Origin: Marinagarivorans sp. UBA5870
Lineage (GTDB): Bacteria > Pseudomonadota > Gammaproteobacteria > Pseudomonadales > Cellvibrionaceae
Direction of reading: 5' to 3'
NCBI GenBank assembly: GCA_002432555.1
Contig: DJFO01000068.1
Span: forward strand, 1,027-6,382
DNA length: 5,356 nucleotides
Part shown: positions 1 through 5,356 of the stretch, piece after piece
Layout: every line of letters starts with the position of its first letter
Position numbering within the stretch: position 1 is the first letter of the stretch
Notes under the pieces: model-generated
What the model saw: only the letters and a program-made list of their open reading frames with translations
Database searches by the model: none
What the model was told of the DNA's origin: nothing
Translations under genes and position numbers: made by a program

Positions 1-886
<886 letters not shown>

Positions 887-888
887 GT

Positions 889-1500
889 ATGGCCGGCATG
901 TCAGATTACGCAGAGCAACTGAAGAACTTCAATTTTTCCGATCTCGACTGGGACCGGATCGGCGTATGGCCGGTGCCCGCACGCATTTTTGTTTGCCTGC
1001 TGGCTTGCGCCGTCATCATTGCCGGTGCCTATTTTTTGGTAGTCAAAGATAAAAATGCGCAGCTGGCCGGCGCAGAACGCAAAGAGGTAGACCTGAAGGC
1101 AACTTTCGAGAAAAAGGCGTTCGAAGCGGCCAATCTCGAAAAATACCGACAGCAGATGGCGGAAATGCAAGAGTCGTTCGAGGCGCTCAAGAAGCAGCTG
1201 CCGAAGGACACCGAGGTACCCGGCCTGCTGGAAGACATAGATGAAAAGGGCATCGACAGTCGCCTGGCAATTGAAAGTATCACTTTAAAGCCGGAAATCG
1301 CGGCCGAGTTCTACGTGGAGTTACCCATCGAAATCAAAGTCGCCGGCGGTTACCACGAGTTTGGTGCCTTTGTAAGTGGTGTTGCAGGAATGCCGAGGAT
1401 AGTTACGCTGCACGATTTCGACATACGACGTGACGAAAAGGCAGGTAATCTCTTGATGACCGTTCAGGCAAAAACCTACAGATATAAAGAGCAGGAATAG
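889..1500 (+). CDS. pilO: Type IV pilus inner-membrane assembly protein PilO
   Basis: This 203-residue inner-membrane protein forms heterodimers with PilN and contacts PilP, as known for the family. A short cytoplasmic tail (residues 1-30, with FNFSDLDWDRIGVWP) precedes one transmembrane helix at about 31-52 (IFVCLLACAVIIAGAYFLVV). A long charged coiled coil runs from about 55 to 103. The family hallmark LPKDTEVPGLL is at 104-114. A ferredoxin-like periplasmic domain fills the rest and includes YVELPIEIKVAGGYHEFGAF. ATG 889 is preferred over an in-frame ATG at 898 because the purine-rich GGAAGGTGG at 871-879 is 9-12 bases before 889 and too far from 898. The stop TAG at 1498-1500 is a few bases before the pilP start. 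Nothing is missing or unusual. Confidence 0.96.
   Translation: MAGMSDYAEQLKNFNFSDLDWDRIGVWPVPARIFVCLLACAVIIAGAYFLVVKDKNAQLAGAERKEVDLKATFEKKAFEAANLEKYRQQMAEMQESFEALKKQLPKDTEVPGLLEDIDEKGIDSRLAIESITLKPEIAAEFYVELPIEIKVAGGYHEFGAFVSGVAGMPRIVTLHDFDIRRDEKAGNLLMTVQAKTYRYKEQE
1493..1496 (+). promoter_or_regulatory. Ribosome binding site deciding the pilP start
   Basis: AGGA inside the last codons of pilO is 9 bases before ATG 1506 but only 3 bases before the alternative GTG at 1500. Spacing therefore favours 1506. The difference is two residues at the front of the signal peptide and does not change the mature protein. Confidence 0.5.
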
Positions 1501-1505
1501 TGCGG

Positions 1506-2057
1506 ATGGTCACAATATCGATAAAAACCCTTGCACGGGTGCCAGTCTTGCTTGTCGCCAGCGCTTTGACAAGCCTCACCGGCTGCTCCTTCGGCGAGGA
1601 CCACAGCGATCTGCGGAAATACATAGAGGACGTGAAGGCCAAGCCTCAAGGCGCCATCGAACCTCTTCCGCCGCTGCGCACCTACGACGCCTACATTTAC
1701 AACGTGACGGCCATGCGCAGTCCATTTGACGCGCCCGTGGACGTCAAGGAACTGGAACAGTCCCAAGATCCAACGATTAAACCGGACTTCGGTCGCGAAA
1801 AAGAATACTTGGAAACCTTCCCGATCGACGCTCTCTCCATGGTGGGTACGCTGCAAAAAGAGGGGCGGTTCTGGGCATTAATTAAAGATGGTGTGGGCGG
1901 TATAAACCGGGTCACAGTCGGCAATTACCTGGGTAAGGACCACGGCAAAATTGTGGCTGCTTCCGCAACACAGGTCGACATAGTCGAGATTGTGTCGGAC
2001 GGCCTCGGCGGTTGGCTACAACGTCCCCGCACATTGAAATTATCTGAGAAGGAATAA
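1506..2057 (+). CDS. pilP: Type IV pilus assembly lipoprotein PilP
   Basis: This is a 183-residue lipoprotein precursor. A short positively charged front and hydrophobic stretch (VPVLLVASALTSL) end in the lipobox L24-T25-G26-C27, giving a mature lipoprotein of about 157 residues. In the family, PilP binds the PilN-PilO heterodimer through its extended N-terminal part and the N0 domain of PilQ through its C-terminal beta domain. The extended part is visible as DLRKYIEDVKAKP, then IEPLPPLRTYDAYIY and the MRSPF motif at 70-74. The beta domain covers about 100-180 (LETFPIDALSMVGTL through GGWLQRPRTLKL). The start could also be GTG 1500, which overlaps the pilO stop by one base. The residue after the lipidated cysteine is serine, not aspartate. 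pilQ follows after 5 bases. Confidence 0.95.
   Translation: MVTISIKTLARVPVLLVASALTSLTGCSFGEDHSDLRKYIEDVKAKPQGAIEPLPPLRTYDAYIYNVTAMRSPFDAPVDVKELEQSQDPTIKPDFGREKEYLETFPIDALSMVGTLQKEGRFWALIKDGVGGINRVTVGNYLGKDHGKIVAASATQVDIVEIVSDGLGGWLQRPRTLKLSEKE
2048..2054 (+). promoter_or_regulatory. Ribosome binding site of pilQ
   Basis: GAAGGAA in the last codons of pilP is 8 bases before ATG 2063. It is the best Shine-Dalgarno match seen in the window, consistent with the need for many PilQ subunits per secretin ring. Confidence 0.6.
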
Positions 2058-2062
2058 CTGGC

Positions 2063-4270
2063 ATGTTTGTTCAACGTAGAAAAATCGCTGGGTTGCTGCT
2101 GACCACCTGTGTGCTGCCGGCAATGTCTTGGGCGGCACAATTGCAAGACATTCAATTTTCCGAACTGCCAGGGGAAAAAGTGGAACTGCGTCTGCAATTC
2201 GATGAGCTGCCAGCCGATCCCGCCGGTTACACCATCGAAAAGCCGGCCCGCATAGTGTTGGACTTCGACAATACGGATAACAGCCTGAAACAAAAAAAGT
2301 TCGACATGGACATAGGCGAAGTCTCTAGCGCCGTGGTGGTTTCCAGTGCCGGCCGCACCCGTCTGATCGTCAACATGGATCAGCTGTCCACCTATAACAC
2401 GCGCAGAGAAGGCAATACTTTTATTATCGAAGTGGGGTCCGAGCGGACTTCCGCCGAAGCGGATGTCGTAAAGAGTGTCGAATCCCCCCGCGCTGCCGCG
2501 CCTGTGGCCGCTGCCAAAAGTAAAAACGATTGGGACAGATCCAAATCCGCCATCACTTCGATTGACTTCCGCCGCGGGGATGCCGGTGAGGGCAAAGTGA
2601 TCGTCCAGTTGACCAACCCCAACGTGAGCATCGACATCGAGGAAGTTGCCGGCGGCATTGACGTCAGCTTCATGCAGACGGCCCTCCCCGACGAGTTGAA
2701 ACGTAAGCTGGACGTCACGGATTTCGCAACACCCGTCAAAATGGTTTCCGCCGGTGGCGATAATGTTCGCTCGGCCCTGTCCATCAAAGCCACGGGCGAA
2801 TACGATTACCTCGCCTATCAGGCCGACAACGAGTATGTGATCAGCGTAAAACCGCTGACGCGCGCGGAACAAGAAGACCGGCGGTCACAATTCGCCTACA
2901 CCGGCGAAAAACTGTCATTAAATTTCCAGAATATCGAAGTGCGCAGCGTGTTGCAGTTGATCGCCGACGTCACCGAGCTGAACCTGGTGGCGAGCGATAC
3001 GGTAAAAGGCAATATCACTCTGCGACTGGACAATGTGCCCTGGGATCAGGCTTTGGAACTGGTTCTGAAAACCAAGGGCCTGGATAAGCGGCAAGTTGGC
3101 AACGTATTGATGGTCGCCCCGGCCGCGGAAATCGCCGAGCGCGAGCGCCAGGAACTGGAGACCAAAAAACAACTGGAAGAACTGGCGCCGCTGCGCACGG
3201 AATACATTCGCGTGCGCTACGCCAACGCGCGTGAACTGTTCGATTTGTTTATTCCGCAATACGGCGAGCAAGGCGCCGGTGGCGGAACCGGTGGGGCCGG
3301 CCGTGCCGCTCAAGACCGCAATGCCACGGGAAGTATTCTTTCCGAACGCGGTCACGCCATCGTCGATGAGCGCACCAACTCGATTATCCTGACGGATACC
3401 GAAGAAAAAATCGTCGGCTTCCGCAAGGTGATCGAACAGGTAGATATTCCAATACGGCAGGTCATGATCGAAGCGCGCATTGTGATTGCCAACACCGACT
3501 TCCGCAAAGAACTCGGCGCCTCCTTGGGCAACGGCATTGTTCTGGCCTCGAATGGCAAAAGAACCGCCAACGTAATCACCGGCGACCGCCTGGACAGCGA
3601 TTCTGCCGAGGTTAGCTTTGATCAGGATGGCAATTTCACCGGCGATTTCTCCGTGGAGACCCAGCCTTTCTATGATCTGGCCGCCACCGGCCAAACCGCT
3701 TCGAGGTTTGCCTGGAATATTATCCGCGACAACATGTTCCTCGGCCTGGAACTGTCGGCTTTGGAAGACAGCGGCTACGCGGAAATCGTCAGCCAGCCGA
3801 AAGTCATCACCGGCGACAAACAGCAGGCGAGCATAGAATCGGGTACCGAAATCCCGTACCGCGACGCTTCCGCCACCACGGGAGCGGGCGGTGCCGGCGG
3901 CGGCGTTGCGGCCAGTATCTCCTTCAAGAAAGCGCTTTTGAAGCTGGATGTAACCCCGCAGATCACGCCGGATGACAAAATTATCATGGACTTGATTATC
4001 AATCAGGATTCACCCGGTGAAGAAACCAGCGCGGGTCCAACCATCGAGTTGACGAAGGTGGAAACCCAAGTACTGGTGCCGGACGGCCAGACCGTGGTGC
4101 TGGGGGGCATCTTCCAGAACAACACCTTGACCGCGCAATCCAAAGTACCGCTTTTGGGTGACATTCCGGTGTTGGGTCGCCTCTTCCGCAAAGACATCAA
4201 CGATGAGACGAAACGCGAACTCCTGATCTTCATCACGCCCCGCATAATGTCCAACGGCGTAGACAACTGA
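2063..4270 (+). CDS. pilQ: Type IV pilus secretin PilQ
   Basis: This 735-residue protein forms the outer-membrane ring through which the pilus is extended and retracted. Its parts, in order, are: a Sec signal peptide with likely cleavage after A24 (SWA/AQ); a first AMIN domain (about 26-124), a type known to bind peptidoglycan; an Ala/Pro linker (about 125-160); a second AMIN domain (about 163-263); the N0 (STN-like) domain (284-353, with LSLNFQNIEVRSVLQLIADV); the N1 secretin domain (about 377-463, with IVDERTNSIILTDT at 433-446); and the secretin beta domain (about 465-731). The last contains VSQPKVITG, SGTEIPY (593-599), VTPQITPDDKIIMDL, VPDGQTVVLGGIF (672-684) and the signature VPLLGDIPVLGRLFRK (695-710). 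The length is usual for twin-AMIN PilQ. Two glycine-rich stretches (404-413 and 607-614) stand out. The N0 domain is the expected docking site for PilP, encoded just upstream. A type II secretion secretin is excluded by the AMIN domains and the pilMNOP context. Confidence 0.97.
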   Translation: MFVQRRKIAGLLLTTCVLPAMSWAAQLQDIQFSELPGEKVELRLQFDELPADPAGYTIEKPARIVLDFDNTDNSLKQKKFDMDIGEVSSAVVVSSAGRTRLIVNMDQLSTYNTRREGNTFIIEVGSERTSAEADVVKSVESPRAAAPVAAAKSKNDWDRSKSAITSIDFRRGDAGEGKVIVQLTNPNVSIDIEEVAGGIDVSFMQTALPDELKRKLDVTDFATPVKMVSAGGDNVRSALSIKATGEYDYLAYQADNEYVISVKPLTRAEQEDRRSQFAYTGEKLSLNFQNIEVRSVLQLIADVTELNLVASDTVKGNITLRLDNVPWDQALELVLKTKGLDKRQVGNVLMVAPAAEIAERERQELETKKQLEELAPLRTEYIRVRYANARELFDLFIPQYGEQGAGGGTGGAGRAAQDRNATGSILSERGHAIVDERTNSIILTDTEEKIVGFRKVIEQVDIPIRQVMIEARIVIANTDFRKELGASLGNGIVLASNGKRTANVITGDRLDSDSAEVSFDQDGNFTGDFSVETQPFYDLAATGQTASRFAWNIIRDNMFLGLELSALEDSGYAEIVSQPKVITGDKQQASIESGTEIPYRDASATTGAGGAGGGVAASISFKKALLKLDVTPQITPDDKIIMDLIINQDSPGEETSAGPTIELTKVETQVLVPDGQTVVLGGIFQNNTLTAQSKVPLLGDIPVLGRLFRKDINDETKRELLIFITPRIMSNGVDN

Positions 4271-4272
4271 CA

Positions 4273-4800
4273 GTGACGGAAAACATAATCCTTGTCGGCC
4301 CCATGGGGGCCGGCAAGTCGACTGTAGGCCGCTATCTCGCCTCCCGCCTTGCCTTTCATTTCGTCGATACCGATCACCTAATCGAAGAGCGTGCCGGGGC
4401 CGATATTCCCTGGATTTTCGATGTTGAGGGCGAAGCGGGCTTTCGCCTGCGCGAAACCGCAATTCTCGATTCCTTGAAAGGCCTGCACCGCCATGTCATT
4501 GCCACGGGCGGGGGGATCGTGGTGCGGCCGGAAAATCACTCGCGCCTCGCCGGCCTCGGCAAGGTGGTTTATCTCACCGCCTCCATCGATCAGCTGTTGG
4601 CGCGGACCAGCAAGGACAAAAAAAGGCCTTTGCTGCAAGTGGCGGATCCGCGCGCGCGGCTCGAAGAGCTAATGCGGCAGCGCGACGCTCTCTACCGCCA
4701 GCTCGCCGATTACGTTTTACAGACCGACGGCCGCAGCAGCAAATGGGTCGTACAACACCTACTGCACTGGCTCTCAACCGCAGAAAAAACCGCCGGCTGA
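4273..4800 (+). CDS. aroK: Shikimate kinase I (AroK)
   Basis: This 175-residue cytoplasmic enzyme transfers phosphate from ATP to shikimate to give shikimate 3-phosphate on the route to chorismate and aromatic amino acids. The Walker A loop GPMGAGKST is at 9-17. Asp32 and Asp34 (DTD) match the magnesium and shikimate positions of the family, Arg58 (GFRLRE) and GGG 79-81 complete the shikimate pocket, the lid is RTSKDKKRPLL at 111-121 with Arg118, and R137 lies in RDALY. All expected catalytic residues are present, and length matches AroK. The start is GTG 4273, 2 bases after the pilQ stop. No in-frame start lies between it and well inside pilQ, and the next ATG (4303, residue 11) would destroy the Walker A loop. 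No good Shine-Dalgarno sequence is visible, which suggests translational coupling to pilQ. A strong potential hairpin covers codons 7-15. Confidence 0.97.
   Translation: MTENIILVGPMGAGKSTVGRYLASRLAFHFVDTDHLIEERAGADIPWIFDVEGEAGFRLRETAILDSLKGLHRHVIATGGGIVVRPENHSRLAGLGKVVYLTASIDQLLARTSKDKKRPLLQVADPRARLEELMRQRDALYRQLADYVLQTDGRSSKWVVQHLLHWLSTAEKTAG
4291..4317. repeat. Near-perfect inverted repeat (12-bp arms, 3-base loop) within early aroK
   Basis: The left arm CTTGTCGGCCCC (4291-4302) and right arm GGGGCCGGCAAG (4306-4317) pair over all 12 positions in RNA, with one U-G wobble (4295 with 4313), around the loop ATG (4303-4305). The arms encode LVGP and GAGK of the Walker A region, so part of the symmetry is imposed by the protein. 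No T-run follows, so it does not look like an intrinsic terminator. It begins 18 bases after the first base of the GTG start codon. A role in expression is inference only. Confidence 0.6.
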
Positions 4801-4873
4801 TCCCGCAAAACTTGATTGACCCCACCAAACTACTTAATCTGAGCGCTTTTCTCGACTCGCTCGTTTACCGCCT
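4801..4873. other. Intergenic gap between aroK and aroB (73 bases)
   Basis: This is the only sizeable non-coding space in the window. It is less GC-rich than its flanks at its left end. It holds no convincing terminator: the best stem is GAGCG (4841-4845) with CGCTC (4858-4862), just 5 bp around a 12-base loop, with no T-run after it. A weak promoter-like pair, TTGATT (4812-4817) and TAATCT (4835-4840) at 17-base spacing, is present but unconvincing. No clear Shine-Dalgarno sequence precedes the aroB ATG. The simplest reading is that transcription continues from aroK into aroB. Confidence 0.6.
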
Positions 4874-5356
4874 ATGACTACACCAGCCCAACTGCGCGTG
4901 GCCCTCGGGGATCGCAGTTACCCTATACACATAGGTTCCGGTCTTCTCGAGAAACCCGAGCTGATCGCCCCGCATCTGGATTCGAAACAAGTATGCATTG
5001 TCACCAATCCAACAGTCGCCGCTTTGTACGAACAGCGGGTGAGGCAGCTTTTGGTCAGCGCGCGGCCCGGCGTGCAGATCACCACAATATCCTTGCCGGA
5101 TGGTGAGGAATTCAAGAATCTGGCGACTCTTGCGCTGATCTTTGACGGTTTGCTGCGCGACAGACACAGCCGCAAGACAACGCTCATAGCCCTGGGCGGC
5201 GGGGTCGTCGGTGACATGGCGGGCTTTGCTGCCGCTTGTTATCAACGCGGTGTGCCGTTTATCCAGCTGCCCACCACTTTATTGTCCCAAGTGGACTCAT
5301 CGGTCGGCGGTAAAACCGGGGTCAACCATCCCCTCGGCAAGAACATGATCGGCGCC
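4874..5356 (+). CDS. aroB: 3-dehydroquinate synthase AroB, 5' part (partial)
   Basis: The frame is open from ATG 4874 to the window end and gives 161 residues of an enzyme usually about 360 long. AroB is a cytoplasmic NAD- and metal-dependent enzyme that cyclises DAHP to 3-dehydroquinate, the second step of the shikimate pathway. Visible motifs match the family closely: [10 protein letters not shown] (74-83), the dinucleotide-binding [12 protein letters not shown] (107-118), [17 protein letters not shown] (123-139), [18 protein letters not shown] (140-157) and the final MIGA. The metal ligands of the family lie beyond the edge and cannot be checked. The start is secure because an in-frame stop (TAA 4835-4837) is followed by no other start codon, and the N-terminus has the normal length. 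The upstream ribosome binding site is poor. Pairing with aroK is the usual gammaproteobacterial arrangement, although the two steps are not consecutive in the pathway. Confidence 0.97.
   Translation, partial: MTTPAQLRVALGDRSYPIHIGSGLLEKPELIAPHLDSKQVCIVTNPTVAALYEQRVRQLLVSARPGVQITTISLPDGEEFKNLATLALIFDGLLRDRHSRKTTLIALGGGVVGDMAGFAAACYQRGVPFIQLPTTLLSQVDSSVGGKTGVNHPLGKNMIGA

Noticed and set aside
1925..2872. Long open frame of 315 codons on the minus strand opposite pilP/pilQ
   Set aside because: It lies antisense to clearly real pilP and pilQ coding sequence. Its translation is low-complexity in character and resembles no family I recognise, and it is typical of frames left open by the codon usage of the real gene.
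2918..3694. Open frame of 258 codons on the minus strand opposite pilQ
   Set aside because: It is wholly antisense to the conserved N0/N1 and secretin regions of pilQ, shows no recognisable domain, and is best explained as a shadow of pilQ.
3842..3860. Small inverted repeat GGTAC/GTACC in pilQ
   Set aside because: It is a 5-bp stem with a 9-base loop inside conserved coding sequence (GTEIPYR), which is within chance expectation.
4618..4624. Run of seven A in aroK (and another at 2292-2298 in pilQ) as possible slippage or frameshift sites
   Set aside because: Both genes continue in frame with intact conserved sequence on either side. The aroK run simply encodes the conserved lid lysines before Arg118, and there is no alternative product that a frameshift would give.
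4812..4840. Possible sigma-70 promoter for aroB (TTGATT, 17 bases, TAATCT)
   Set aside because: The spacing is ideal, but the -35 matches only 4 of 6 and the -10 only 3 of 6 consensus bases. Such matches are expected by chance in an AT-richer gap, so it is not listed as a promoter.
4841..4862. Possible terminator between aroK and aroB
   Set aside because: The stem is only 5 bp (GAGCG/CGCTC) with a 12-base loop and no T-run follows, so it does not meet the form of an intrinsic terminator.

Overview
This window carries the end of a type IV pilus assembly operon followed by two genes of the shikimate pathway, all on the + strand. The order is pilM (3' end only), pilN, pilO, pilP, pilQ, aroK, aroB (5' part only). 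This is the well-known pilMNOPQ-aroK-aroB arrangement of gammaproteobacteria such as Pseudomonas and its relatives. The gene order, the twin-AMIN PilQ and the protein motifs suggest a type-IV-piliated gammaproteobacterium, perhaps from the Pseudomonadales/Cellvibrionales side. Genus and species cannot be told from the sequence alone.

Layout: positions 1-2057 hold the cytoplasmic and inner-membrane alignment subcomplex. PilM is an actin-like cytoplasmic ATP-binding protein. PilN and PilO are single-pass membrane proteins with periplasmic coiled coils. PilP is a lipoprotein. Positions 2063-4270 hold PilQ, the outer-membrane secretin through which the pilus passes. The five pil genes overlap or lie 2-5 bases apart, as expected of one translationally coupled transcript. 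Together PilM-N-O-P form a bridge from the cytoplasmic motor platform to the PilQ gate.

Shikimate kinase (aroK) begins 2 bases after pilQ with a GTG codon and no clear Shine-Dalgarno sequence, so it is probably translated by coupling to pilQ. After a 73-base gap comes aroB (3-dehydroquinate synthase), cut by the window edge after 161 codons. Coding density is very high, and that gap is the only intergenic space of any length. No RNA gene, mobile element, CRISPR array or sign of recent transfer was seen.

I see no undescribed system here; this is a conserved core locus. The most unusual signal is a near-perfect 12-bp inverted repeat with a 3-base loop inside the first codons of aroK (4291-4317), over the Walker A codons and just past the weak GTG start. 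Smaller points are two glycine-rich stretches in PilQ, the serine after the PilP lipidation cysteine, and the poor ribosome binding sites of both aro genes.
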